NCBI GenBank assembly: GCA_002307715.1 | Contig: DBUA01000013.1 | Location: 11,875 to 33,640, forward strand | Source: Candidatus Moranbacteria bacterium UBA1302 | GTDB taxonomy: Bacteria; Patescibacteriota; Minisyncoccia; Moranbacterales; UBA1568 | Direction: 5' to 3' | DNA: 21,766 nt | Part shown: piece after piece, positions 1 to 7,629 of the stretch | Numbering within the stretch: position 1 is the stretch's first letter | How the letters are laid out: every line of letters begins with the position of its first letter | The notes under the pieces: generated by a model | Database searches by the model: none | The model's input: only the letters and a program-made list of their open reading frames with translations | Told to the model about the DNA's origin: nothing | Program-made: the position numbers and the translations under genes

Positions 1-470
1 CCATAAAAAAACCTACCAATAACACGATACAAATTCGTATCCCAAGCCAGGTGATTGTCGCCGTACGCGAAACTCATGATTGCTGCCGCCGTATACGGGC
101 CGATACCAGGTATCTTTTCCAGGAGCTTCCGATCACGCGGAAACTTCCCATCATATCCATCCACGACCATCCGCGCCGCCTTGAGCATATTGCGCCCGCG
201 GTTATAATATCCCAAGCCCTCATAATACGGCAGAAATTCTTCCCATGTCGCCCGCGCAAGCGCCTCGACGGTCGGAAACTTTTTCAGAAACTTCATATAG
301 TACCCGATCACCCGCACCACCTGCGTCTGCTGAAGCATAATCTCCGAAACCCACACTTCATACGCTGTCATACGCTTCTTCCTCCACGGCAGATGCTCTC
401 GCCCAGCCTTCTGGAAGAAGTCTGCTAGCCGCTCCTCAAACCACACGATTTTTTCTTTCCTAATTTTCAT
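1..470 (-). CDS. mutY: A/G-specific adenine glycosylase MutY, N-terminal part (cut by window edge)
   Basis: MutY removes adenine mispaired with 8-oxoguanine. About 156 residues are visible from the ATG at 470; the rest lies beyond base 1. Seen in order: LPWR, then SEIMLQQTQV with the glutamate that serves as the catalytic acid in MutY, EGLGYYNRGRNM, the helix-hairpin-helix IPGIGPYTAAAI, and WDTNLYRVIGRFF with the catalytic-type aspartate. This order and spacing match MutY rather than Nth, which has a lysine in the helix-hairpin-helix region (LPGVGRKTA). The cysteines of the [4Fe-4S] cluster and the 8-oxoG recognition domain would be in the missing part. It is the last visible gene of a minus-strand operon, 28 bases after the mnmA stop. 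There is no Shine-Dalgarno sequence before the ATG. Confidence 0.93.
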   Translation of the reverse strand, partial: MKIRKEKIVWFEERLADFFQKAGREHLPWRKKRMTAYEVWVSEIMLQQTQVVRVIGYYMKFLKKFPTVEALARATWEEFLPYYEGLGYYNRGRNMLKAARMVVDGYDGKFPRDRKLLEKIPGIGPYTAAAIMSFAYGDNHLAWDTNLYRVIGRFFY

Positions 471-498
471 GAGAAATAAGATTGGAGGAAAATTGAAT

Positions 499-1719
499 TT
501 ATAGAATTGTTCCTCCACCTAAACAATACTCCCCATCATAAAAAACAGCGAACTGGCCCGCGGCAACACCCGGGTCTTTTTCTTTGAGCGTGACCTCTAC
601 GTTTTCATCTTCCAAAAACTCGATCGTGGCTGGATACATCTTCGCCCCATGCCGCAGCTTAACCATGAGTTCTTTCTTTTCTGGTACAACACCCGCAATC
701 CAATTCAATCCGCCCACCATGAAGCGATCACGCGCGAGAAGCTCATGATGCTCACCATGCGATATGAAGACTTCGTTCGTTTCCGGATCCTTCTTCACCA
801 CATACCACGGTCCGCCCGAGAGCCGGATGCCGCGCCGCTGGCCCACTGTATAATAGAAGAAACCGTCATGTTCGCCCATGACCTTGCCCGTCTCATATTC
901 GATGAGCCGACCCAGCCGTTTGCCGAGATGATATTCCAAAAATTTGTCGAATGGGATCTTACCAAGAAAACAGATGCCCTGGCTATCCTTACGCTTGGCA
1001 TTCGGGAGATCGAATTTTTCCGCTAAGGCGCGCACTTCATGCTTCTCGTATTTCCCGATCGGGAAGAGCGCCTTTGACACCTGCTCCTGCGAAAGCTGTG
1101 AGAGGAAATACGTCTGATCCTTGATCAGATCTGGAGACATCTTCAAAAGATATCTTTCATTCACTTTTTGATGAGCTGGAACATTTTTTTCTGCCTGCTG
1201 CCACTTGTCTGAAGCGGCGCTTTCGGATCGGAAAGTTTCCTGTGTCCCGCCGTCGAGTGAGGGGAACTTTTCGCTAGCCGAAAACGCCGATGAGTCCGGC
1301 AGCCAAGAAAAAAATCGTTCCGACTCATCAATTCTTTCCACTTGCGCATAATGCCCGGTTGCTACCTTGTCGAAATCCTTGCCGAACGCATCATAAAATG
1401 CGCCAAATTTGATCCGAGCATTACAGAGCATATCCGGATTGGGCGTACGGCCATGTTTCACCTCATCGATTGTATAGGCCACGACCCGTTCCCAATATTC
1501 CTTCTGAAACGGCACAACAGAAAGCGGCACACCTGCCTGTTCACACACGGCTCGCACGTATGACAAATCATCCTCCCACGGGCACTCGCCGAGAAAAGAC
1601 AATTCGTCTTCTAGCCATATTTTGAGATAAAAGGCATGGAGCTCATGACCCTCTTCCTGAAGAAGCCGGAGCGCCACCGAGCTATCTACCCCACCTGATA
1701 TCAATACCGCTATTTTCAT
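499..1719 (-). CDS. mnmA: tRNA-specific 2-thiouridylase MnmA, with in-frame insert
   Basis: MnmA adenylates and thiolates U34 of Glu, Gln and Lys tRNAs in the cytoplasm, using sulfur relayed from a cysteine desulfurase. Seen: PP-loop SGGVDSS (residues 8-14), TPNPDMLCN with catalytic-type Cys99, ATGHYAQVER (120-129), KDQTYFLSQL (200-209), KDSQGICFLG with the second catalytic-type Cys250, and the C-terminal GGGTI. At 406 residues it is longer than the usual 350-370, because about 55 residues (roughly 132-188) sit between ATGHYAQVER and RYLLKM, where most family members have only a few. The insert is rich in Ser, Ala, Lys and Glu and does not break the frame. The ATG overlaps the stop of the upstream dihydrouridine synthase as ATGA, so translation is probably coupled. 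Confidence 0.95.
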   Translation of the reverse strand: MKIAVLISGGVDSSVALRLLQEEGHELHAFYLKIWLEDELSFLGECPWEDDLSYVRAVCEQAGVPLSVVPFQKEYWERVVAYTIDEVKHGRTPNPDMLCNARIKFGAFYDAFGKDFDKVATGHYAQVERIDESERFFSWLPDSSAFSASEKFPSLDGGTQETFRSESAASDKWQQAEKNVPAHQKVNERYLLKMSPDLIKDQTYFLSQLSQEQVSKALFPIGKYEKHEVRALAEKFDLPNAKRKDSQGICFLGKIPFDKFLEYHLGKRLGRLIEYETGKVMGEHDGFFYYTVGQRRGIRLSGGPWYVVKKDPETNEVFISHGEHHELLARDRFMVGGLNWIAGVVPEKKELMVKLRHGAKMYPATIEFLEDENVEVTLKEKDPGVAAGQFAVFYDGEYCLGGGTIL

Positions 1720-2714
1720 ATGATGTGCTGAGCGATATCGTCATGCTCCACTAAGAATTTCTTTATGCTCTGTTCAATATCAGAAACATCGTGACACTCC
1801 ATGAGTTCGATACGCAATTCTTTCGCCAAAGAAAAATGATTCACATATGCCTGATAATGCTTTTTCATGAGCTCGAAACTCTTCGTATTCCCCCATGTTT
1901 CCTGAAAAAGCTTCGTGTGCTCGACCGCCGCTTCCAATCTTTCCCGCACTGTCACGCTCTGCTTCTCCTTATTGAACAGCCATGGATTACCAAAAACGGC
2001 CCGCCCGAGCATCACGCCGTCGCAGCCAGTCTCGCGAATCTTCTTTTCAGCATCAGCAATATCCTTCACATCACCATTCCCTATGATCAGCGTTCCTGAT
2101 CCACGAGCTATTTCAACAGCCCGCTTTATACGCTCCCATCTCGCCGGAACTTTTGACATCTCTTTTTTTGTCCGCGCATGCACCGTGATAACGGCCGGCC
2201 CAGTTTCAAGCAAGGCTGGTAACCACTCCTCCAAAAAATCTTCATTGTATCCAAGCCGTGTCTTCACTGAAATAGGTATCTGTTTCCCGGCTGCTCTTAC
2301 CCCTTCCTGCGCCGCACGAATAATCGCTTGCGCGAGTGTGGGATTTTTCATAAGCGTCGCTCCAGCGCCTTGTTTCATGACATTTTTGTCTGGACAGCCC
2401 ATATTGATATCGATCCCGTCAAATCCAAGACTCGCCACGAACTTCGCTGCTTCGAACATCTTCTCCGGATGTGCTGTGAAAAGCTGCGTCACGATCGGCC
2501 GTTCGCCTTCGGTATACAAAAGATCACGGAGCAATGCCTCGCGCCCAACAGGATGACACAAACCATCTGCCGAGACGAATTCTGTCCATGTCACATCCGG
2601 TCTGCCATGCTCCGCGATAATACGTCGAAAAGGCGCATCAGTAACATTCGCCATCGGTGCCAAAACGAAGAATGGTTTCTTCAATTCTCCCCAAAATCCC
2701 AAATATGGCTGCAT
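1716..2714 (-). CDS. dus: tRNA-dihydrouridine synthase (Dus family)
   Basis: Dus enzymes reduce uridine to dihydrouridine in tRNA with FMN and NADPH. Seen: an FMN-barrel start APMANVTDAPFR (residues 19-30), TQLFTAHPEKM, the catalytic loop DINMGCPDKNVMKQGAGATLM with Cys107 as proton donor, SVKTRLGY, TVHARTKKEMSKVPARW, IGNGDV and DGVMLGRAVFGNPWLF, all in Dus order. The length of 332 residues is normal. NMGCP and the C-terminal helical domain resemble DusB, but I cannot fix the subtype (DusA, B or C) by eye. It lies between the ferredoxin gene (stop 23 bases upstream) and mnmA (4-base overlap), consistent with a tRNA-modification operon. Confidence 0.93.
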   Translation of the reverse strand: MQPYLGFWGELKKPFFVLAPMANVTDAPFRRIIAEHGRPDVTWTEFVSADGLCHPVGREALLRDLLYTEGERPIVTQLFTAHPEKMFEAAKFVASLGFDGIDINMGCPDKNVMKQGAGATLMKNPTLAQAIIRAAQEGVRAAGKQIPISVKTRLGYNEDFLEEWLPALLETGPAVITVHARTKKEMSKVPARWERIKRAVEIARGSGTLIIGNGDVKDIADAEKKIRETGCDGVMLGRAVFGNPWLFNKEKQSVTVRERLEAAVEHTKLFQETWGNTKSFELMKKHYQAYVNHFSLAKELRIELMECHDVSDIEQSIKKFLVEHDDIAQHII

Positions 2715-2737
2715 ACTATCTCATCGATTACCCGCAT

Positions 2738-2974
2738 TTAATCCAATCGGATGATACCAACCGGGCAGGCGGCGGCGGCTTGCTTGTTCAGATCATATTC
2801 GTCTTCATCAATCTTAGCCACGACGAACTCATCACCATGCCATTGTCCATCCTTCATATCCGCCTTACCATCTTGAATATTCATCGAAAAACGATCGGGG
2901 GAAAGCATCGCACACGATCCACATCCGATACAATCATTCCGCTTATGACAGAGGGTTATTTTCTTTGTTCCCAT
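2738..2974 (-). CDS. Small ferredoxin, single [4Fe-4S] type
   Basis: This is a 78-residue electron carrier with one cluster site: Cys15-x2-Cys18-x2-Cys21 (DCIGCGSCAMLSPDRF) and a distant Cys70-Pro (CPVGII). This is the pattern of monocluster ferredoxins, with the second cluster replaced by an acidic segment. Cys9 is extra and not part of the motif. The ATG lies inside the last codons of the upstream U32 gene (19-base overlap), so the two are translationally linked. The U32 family and the neighbouring tRNA-modification enzymes suggest that it serves one of them, but that partner assignment is inference. All four ligands are present, unlike the second ferredoxin at 10911. Confidence 0.9.
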   Translation of the reverse strand: MGTKKITLCHKRNDCIGCGSCAMLSPDRFSMNIQDGKADMKDGQWHGDEFVVAKIDEDEYDLNKQAAAACPVGIIRLD

Positions 2975-4206
2975 ATGTATACTTTATCATTCACCCGCAC
3001 TCGTTCCGCAACCGGAAACGTAACCGTCATCCCTTTTCCCGCCTTTTCCACGACCTGCTCATCAGCGTCGCGAAGCTCTGTTATCACGCCTTCATATACT
3101 CCTGTCGTCGAACCGATGATGAGGATATCTGCACCAGTCATTATCTCACCTGCCTCGACCAAAACTTCCGCCACGCCCGATTTGGCGAAATATTTCTGCA
3201 CTGTCCCGATGAAACGCTTCTCTTTCGTCGCTTTTGATCCGTGCGCATCGCTGTAGGCTTCGAGCTCACGGCCAAGATAATAATTGCCGCGTGATAGTCC
3301 GCGATTGTATACCGTTTTCAATTCCTCATAATACCATTCGATCTTCTCTTTCGTATAGATCCCTTCCTCAATATCGCGAAGCGCCTGCTTATAGACACGT
3401 GTGACGATTTCTACATATTCCGGCGCCCGGCCCCGACCTTCGATCTTCATCACCTGTACGCCAGCCTGCAAAAGCTCATCAAGAAAATCGATCGTGCAGA
3501 TATCCGCCGCACTCATCACATACTGATTATCAAGCACGAGTTCTTTGCCAGTCTCGATATCAGTCACCTTGTACTGCCTCCGGCAATTCTGCCGGCACGC
3601 GCCACGATTCGCTGAAGCATTATCAGTATAGACACTCATGAAACAGCGGCCTGACTGCGCCACGCAGAGCGCCCCATGGACGAATGCTTCGATTTCCATC
3701 AACCGCCCTTCATTGCCCATCAATTGCTCAGCCAAGATTTTCTCGTGTATCGCCCGGATCTGATCGATCGTCAGCTCACGCGCCAAGACGACACGGTTGG
3801 TAAGTTTCGCGAAGAATCTGAGCGACTCGTAATTAGAGACAGAAAACTGCACTGATACATGCACCGGAAAACCGATCTCGTTACAATACTGTATCGTCGC
3901 GAAATCAAAAGCGATGATAGCATCGATCTTGTTCGATTTGGCTGCATCCACGATCTTCCGCATGATAACCGTATCGTGGTCATAGAGGAGCGTATTGACG
4001 GCCAGATATGCCTTCACATCGTGCTTATGGCAAATGCGGGCGACTTCAGCAAGATCGGCAAGCGTAAGATTATCAGCCGACCGAGCCCGCATATTAAGCT
4101 GTGTCACGCCAAAATAGACGCTGTCACACCCGCCTTTGATCGCTGCTGCCAGACTTTCGAAGCTTCCGGCTGGCGCCATGATTTCTGCTTCATTCGCTTT
4201 TATCAT
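2956..4206 (-). CDS. trhP: U32 family protein, TrhP-like tRNA hydroxylation enzyme
   Basis: It belongs to the U32 'peptidase' family, whose members include TrhP (5-hydroxyuridine at tRNA position 34), RlhA (23S rRNA hydroxylation) and UbiU/UbiV. Seen: start EIMAPAGSFESLAAAIKGGCDSVYFG, then the family signature EAFVHGALCVAQSGRC (residues 173-188) followed by GACRQNCRRQY, giving Cys181, 188, 204 and 208. These are the positions that bind a [4Fe-4S] cluster in studied relatives. The length of 416 residues fits the short TrhP type (Bacillus YrrO class) rather than the longer RlhA. A predicted promoter lies just upstream, and a ferredoxin, dus and mnmA follow on the same strand, which favours an RNA-modification role over proteolysis. 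Assignment to TrhP over RlhA is likely but not proven. Confidence 0.85.
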   Translation of the reverse strand: MIKANEAEIMAPAGSFESLAAAIKGGCDSVYFGVTQLNMRARSADNLTLADLAEVARICHKHDVKAYLAVNTLLYDHDTVIMRKIVDAAKSNKIDAIIAFDFATIQYCNEIGFPVHVSVQFSVSNYESLRFFAKLTNRVVLARELTIDQIRAIHEKILAEQLMGNEGRLMEIEAFVHGALCVAQSGRCFMSVYTDNASANRGACRQNCRRQYKVTDIETGKELVLDNQYVMSAADICTIDFLDELLQAGVQVMKIEGRGRAPEYVEIVTRVYKQALRDIEEGIYTKEKIEWYYEELKTVYNRGLSRGNYYLGRELEAYSDAHGSKATKEKRFIGTVQKYFAKSGVAEVLVEAGEIMTGADILIIGSTTGVYEGVITELRDADEQVVEKAGKGMTVTFPVAERVRVNDKVYIWEQRK

Positions 4207-4245
4207 ACCGTAAAAAGGCTTATTCTCAGAAAATATCGTTTAAGA

Positions 4246-4274
4246 AACATACCATGAAGCAACGACAAAAGCAA
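4246..4274 (-). promoter_or_regulatory. Promoter of the trhP-fdx-dus-mnmA-mutY operon
   Basis: On the minus strand, a TTGCTT -35 box (4274-4269) and a TATGTT -10 box (4251-4246) are separated by 17 bases. TGG directly before the -10 gives an extended -10 element. The predicted start near 4239 leaves a leader of about 33 bases before the ATG at 4206. It was read by eye from consensus and spacing. Confidence 0.6.
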
Positions 4275-4297
4275 TCATCGATTTCGGATGATGCATA

Positions 4298-4326
4298 TTG
4301 ACATGACACATCAACAATGATACTTT
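4298..4326 (+). promoter_or_regulatory. Promoter of the rrf2-sufCBD operon
   Basis: A perfect TTGACA -35 box (4298-4303) is followed after 17 bases by TACTTT (4321-4326), preceded by TGA for an extended -10. The predicted transcript starts near 4333, inside the inverted repeat that follows, leaving only about 22 bases of leader before the rrf2 ATG. Confidence 0.7.
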
Positions 4327-4327
4327 C

Positions 4328-4352
4328 AAATCAGACAAAAAAAGTCTGATTT
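4328..4352. promoter_or_regulatory. Inverted repeat, probable Rrf2 operator, copy 1
   Basis: Two perfect 9-base arms, AAATCAGAC (4328-4336) and GTCTGATTT (4344-4352), flank an A7 spacer. The repeat covers the predicted transcription start and ends two bases before the rrf2 ATG, a position suited to repression. The same core CAGAC-N7-GTCTG lies at 9107-9131 before sufS, and I found no other copy by reading the window. The simplest reading is the binding site of the Rrf2 regulator encoded right behind it. Confidence 0.75.
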
Positions 4353-4354
4353 CT

Positions 4355-4777
4355 ATGAAAATATCCAAGAAAGCCTATTACGGATTACGAGCTGTTATCG
4401 CCCTCGGACGATTATCAGAGCCTGCTTCGATACGCTCTATCGCTGAAACGGAACACTTGCCGGAAGATTATCTCGAAAAGATCCTGCAAGCTTTGCGGCG
4501 TGTCGGTATCGTCGAAGCGAAAAAAGGTGCTGATGGAGGATATTCGCTTGCTCGTCCAGCTCGGGAAATATCAGTCTGGGACATCCTCAAAGAGCTCGAC
4601 AGCCCGCTTAGATCATTCTCCACTCCGATCAAAGGAACACTTCCCTGTCTCCAGCCTGGCCACTGCCAAACAAACGAGGTCTGGAGAATACTGGAAAAAG
4701 AAATTGAGAAAACTCTCTCAAGCATCTCCATTGATGACCTCCTTCCAAAAGACGCTCGTCAAAAACACGCTTTCTAA
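4355..4777 (+). CDS. Rrf2 family transcriptional regulator (IscR/SufR-like)
   Basis: A 140-residue winged-helix regulator that in this family senses iron-sulfur cluster status. Seen: KAYYGLRAVIALG, the recognition region LPEDYLEKILQALRRVGIVEAKKGADGGYSLARP (residues 35-68), and the sensor segment with Cys98 and Cys104 followed by NEVW. In E. coli IscR the [2Fe-2S] ligands are Cys92, Cys98, Cys104 and His107. Here residue 92 is isoleucine and residue 107 is asparagine, so only the second and third cysteines remain in matching positions. It leads the operon with sufC, sufB and sufD, and a strong inverted repeat lies directly before its start. It most likely represses this operon and the sufS operon according to cluster supply. 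Confidence 0.93.
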   Translation: MKISKKAYYGLRAVIALGRLSEPASIRSIAETEHLPEDYLEKILQALRRVGIVEAKKGADGGYSLARPAREISVWDILKELDSPLRSFSTPIKGTLPCLQPGHCQTNEVWRILEKEIEKTLSSISIDDLLPKDARQKHAF

Positions 4778-4788
4778 GACTACCTCCT

Positions 4789-5502
4789 ATGCTTACTCTC
4801 AACAATCTTTCCGTTTCTATCGGAAACAAACAGATTCTCCATGGAATATCGTTTCATTTCGAAACAGGAAAAACATATGCCATCATGGGTCCGAACGGTT
4901 CTGGAAAATCCACGCTTGCAAGCGCTGTTATGGGACATCCCGACTTTTCCATACATCCGGAATCATCGATAAACATGGAGAATGACCCGCTTATCGGAAG
5001 CGCTCCTCATGAACGAGCCAAAAAAGGCCTCGCACTTTCTTTCCAGGCACCCCTCGCTTTGCCTGGTATCACCCTCTTCGATCTCATGCGCGTCGCACTC
5101 GAAGGAAAAGCTGACCCAGTCGATCTCCATCAAAAAATAGACGCTTACGCTCGAGAACTCGATATCAATGAAGAGCTTCTCAAACGGTCGCTCAATGAAG
5201 GATTCTCTGGCGGTGAACGCAAAAAATTTGAAACGCTCCAAATCGCATTGCTCGATCCGAAGGTCGCCATCTTCGATGAGATAGATACCGGCGTCGATGT
5301 GGATGCTCTTCGCACCATTACCGCGTTCCTCGCAACACATCTTTCAGAAAAAACCACGAAAATATTCATCACGCATTCCGCCAAACTTCTCAAGGCCATA
5401 ACCCCCGATGAGATTCTCGTCATTAAAAACGGACATCTCGTTGCCACCGGCGGAGATGAACTCGCACACTCGATAGAAACATCCGGTTTTGACCGATTCT
5501 GA
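4789..5502 (+). CDS. sufC: SufC, ATPase of the Fe-S assembly scaffold
   Basis: SufC is the cytosolic ABC-type ATPase that drives conformational change in the SufB-SufD scaffold. Seen: Walker A GPNGSGKST (34-42), Q-loop SFQAPLALPGIT, the ABC signature FSGGERKKFE (139-148), Walker B VAIFDEIDTGVDVDAL (159-174) with Glu164, and the switch His196 (ITHS). EIDTG-DVDAL and the lack of a membrane-protein partner are characteristic of SufC rather than of transporter ATPases. The length of 237 residues is close to the usual 245-250. The gene starts 11 bases after rrf2 with no Shine-Dalgarno sequence and is followed by sufB after 26 bases. Confidence 0.97.
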   Translation: MLTLNNLSVSIGNKQILHGISFHFETGKTYAIMGPNGSGKSTLASAVMGHPDFSIHPESSINMENDPLIGSAPHERAKKGLALSFQAPLALPGITLFDLMRVALEGKADPVDLHQKIDAYARELDINEELLKRSLNEGFSGGERKKFETLQIALLDPKVAIFDEIDTGVDVDALRTITAFLATHLSEKTTKIFITHSAKLLKAITPDEILVIKNGHLVATGGDELAHSIETSGFDRF

Positions 5503-5528
5503 ATACCACATCATACAGGCGAACATCC

Positions 5529-6929
5529 ATGAACGATACGCATGACAACCTGATAGACGATTACCGTTACGGCTTCTCCATGCCAGAAACATCAGTCCAT
5601 AAGACCGGAACCGGATTGGATGCGAGTGTCGTTAATGAAATATCAGCGATCAAACATGAGCCGGATTGGATGTGCCAATTCCGGCTGAATGCGTATGATA
5701 TCTTCCAATCGAAACCACTACCAAAATGGGGAGCCGACCTTTCTGCTATCGATTTCGATTCCATCACTTACTATCTCAAAGCGACCGAAGGGCAAGCGAA
5801 AAGCTGGAACGACCTTCCAAAAGAAATCAAAGAAACATATGATCGCATCGGCGTACCAGAAGCTGAGCGCGGATTCTTAGCTGGCGTCTCAGCACAATAC
5901 GAATCCGAAGTCGTCTATGAAAGTATCAACCGCGAACTTGACCGGCAAGGAGTCATATTTTGCGATATGGATACAGCACTCAAAAAATATCCGGAAAAAG
6001 TCCGCGAGTATTTCGGGACGCTCATACCGCCCCATGATAACAAATTCGCCGCGCTCAATTCCGCTGTCTGGTCGGGCGGTTCATTCGTATATATTCCCAA
6101 AGGAGTCCATGTGCACCTGCCACTTCAAGCGTATTTTCGTATCAACGCAGAAGCCTTCGGACAATTCGAACGCACGCTCATCATCGCCGACGAAGGCAGC
6201 TTCGTCCACTACACTGAAGGCTGCACAGCTCCCATTTATCGCTCATCTTCCCTTCATTCTGCAGTCGTTGAAATCTTCGCCAAAAAAGGCGCCCGTGTTC
6301 GCTATACTACCGTCCAAAACTGGAGCAAAAACATCTACAATCTCGTCACCAAACGCGCTCGAGCAGATGAGGATGCTATCGTCGAATGGGTGGATTGCAA
6401 TATCGGCTCCGGCATCACAATGAAATATCCGGCCGTCTACTTGGCTGGACGTGGTGCTCGAGGTGAGGTTCTTTCCATCGCATATGCCGGACGGGAACAG
6501 CATCAAGACACTGGTGCAAAAATGGTCCATCTTGCTCCGGATACTTCATCACGCGTCATCTCAAAATCAATCTCGAAAGACGGCGGACAAACATCATATC
6601 GCGGACTCATCCACATCGCCAAAGGCGCCGAAAATGCCAGAGCGTCTGTTGTCTGCGACGCTCTTCTCATCGGTCAAGCATCGCGTTCTGACACCTATCC
6701 GTCTATGGACTCGAAAAATGCGTCCGCCTCCATCGGTCATGAAGCCACCGTAGAAAAAATCGGCACCGAAAAACTGCTGTATCTTATGTCGCGCGGTCTC
6801 TCGCAATCCGATGCGGAAGGTCTGCTCGTCAACGGATTTATCGAACCAGTCGCTAAAGAAATCCCTTTTGAATACGCCATCGAATTGAACCGACTCATCA
6901 ATCTTGAGATGGAAGGAAGCGTAGGATAG
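5529..6929 (+). CDS. sufB: SufB, Fe-S cluster scaffold subunit
   Basis: SufB carries the nascent cluster in the SufBCD complex and takes sulfur from SufS through a relay. Seen: GSFVYIPKGVHVHLPLQAYFR, YTEGCTAP with Cys232 (equivalent of the sulfur-accepting Cys254 of E. coli by motif), the beta-helix core ARGEVLSIAYAGREQHQDTGAKM, RASVVCDALLIG with Cys376 (equivalent of Cys405), SIGHEATVEKIG with His404 and Glu405, and the end SRGLSQSDAEGLLVNGFIEP. The length of 466 residues is standard. All residues I know to matter are present, so this subunit looks fully functional, unlike the shortened SufD that follows. Confidence 0.97.
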   Translation: MNDTHDNLIDDYRYGFSMPETSVHKTGTGLDASVVNEISAIKHEPDWMCQFRLNAYDIFQSKPLPKWGADLSAIDFDSITYYLKATEGQAKSWNDLPKEIKETYDRIGVPEAERGFLAGVSAQYESEVVYESINRELDRQGVIFCDMDTALKKYPEKVREYFGTLIPPHDNKFAALNSAVWSGGSFVYIPKGVHVHLPLQAYFRINAEAFGQFERTLIIADEGSFVHYTEGCTAPIYRSSSLHSAVVEIFAKKGARVRYTTVQNWSKNIYNLVTKRARADEDAIVEWVDCNIGSGITMKYPAVYLAGRGARGEVLSIAYAGREQHQDTGAKMVHLAPDTSSRVISKSISKDGGQTSYRGLIHIAKGAENARASVVCDALLIGQASRSDTYPSMDSKNASASIGHEATVEKIGTEKLLYLMSRGLSQSDAEGLLVNGFIEPVAKEIPFEYAIELNRLINLEMEGSVG

Positions 6930-6978
6930 ATCATAAAAATCAAAAGATACTGCAATACAAGTTTTTCAACATCTATAC

Positions 6979-7581
6979 ATGAATAAGCACACTCTTTTCA
7001 GGGATATCTCTCGCGATACAAAAAACTCCTACGCCTTAAAAAGAAATGAGCGCATCGTTTTCTTCATGCAAGACCGTTCGGGAGAACTCGTTTTCCATAT
7101 GGATGCTCCTGGTGCCGAAGCCTACGTATTCGCCATACTTTCCGGCAGCGGAACGAGTGTCTCTTCACTCCGCATAACCAGCATCCATTCTGCTCCTGAC
7201 ACCTTTTCTCGAGCCATAATCCGCGGCATAGCCGACGATGTATCAGCAATCACTTACAACGGACTGATCCGCATCGAACCAGGAGCTGTCCGGTCAGATG
7301 CTTCACAAGAAATACGCTCACTCATCCTTTCTCCCGAAGCTTCCGTTTCATCGCAACCAGCCCTTGAAATACTCGAAGAAGACGTCCATTGCAATCACTC
7401 CGCAACACTATCACCATTAAATGATGCCGAACGTTTTTTCATTGAAACACGCGGCGTATCCGAAAACCAAGCGAAACAACTTCTTATCAAAGGATTCATT
7501 AACGATATATTTTTCCAAATTTCCGATATAGCAAGCCCGGATGCCATCAAAACACTCGGACATGTCACATCAGCCAACTAA
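6979..7581 (+). CDS. sufD: SufD-like protein, shortened to the C-terminal half
   Basis: SufD normally pairs with SufB through its beta-helix and C-terminal helices. This protein has 200 residues against the usual 400 or more. It keeps the beta-helix and end: SVSSQPALEILEEDVHCNHSAT (residues 122-143) with Cys138 and His140, in the place of the VKCSHGAT motif of E. coli SufD (His360 there), then FFIETRGVSENQAKQLLIKGF, the SufB/D C-terminal helix signature. The N-terminal helical domain is missing, and the bases between sufB and this ATG do not encode it. The frame is intact and the gene ends at a terminator, so it looks like a reduced but maintained protein. The function (SufB partner) is inferred from motif and position. 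Confidence 0.85.
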   Translation: MNKHTLFRDISRDTKNSYALKRNERIVFFMQDRSGELVFHMDAPGAEAYVFAILSGSGTSVSSLRITSIHSAPDTFSRAIIRGIADDVSAITYNGLIRIEPGAVRSDASQEIRSLILSPEASVSSQPALEILEEDVHCNHSATLSPLNDAERFFIETRGVSENQAKQLLIKGFINDIFFQISDIASPDAIKTLGHVTSAN

Positions 7582-7588
7582 AAGAAAA

Positions 7589-7610
7589 GGCTCTACAACT
7601 TTGTAGAGCC
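7589..7610. terminator. Bidirectional terminator between sufD and the convergent orphan gene
   Basis: Arms GGCTCTACAA (7589-7598) and TTGTAGAGCC (7601-7610) form a strong hairpin. It is followed by TTGTTT on the plus strand and by TTTTCTTTT on the minus strand. It sits 8 bases after the sufD stop and 20 bases beyond the stop of the convergent gene at 7630, so it can end both transcripts. Confidence 0.85.
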
Positions 7611-7629
7611 TTGTTTCTGAAGCGCATAA

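Noticed and set aside
1915..2556. Plus-strand open frame of 213 codons opposite the dihydrouridine synthase gene
   Set aside because: It lies wholly antisense to a gene with clear Dus motifs, has low-complexity composition and no recognisable domain; it is a frame shadow.
2657..3256. Plus-strand open frame of 199 codons across the ferredoxin and U32 genes
   Set aside because: Antisense to two well-supported overlapping genes, with no family motif or start signal.
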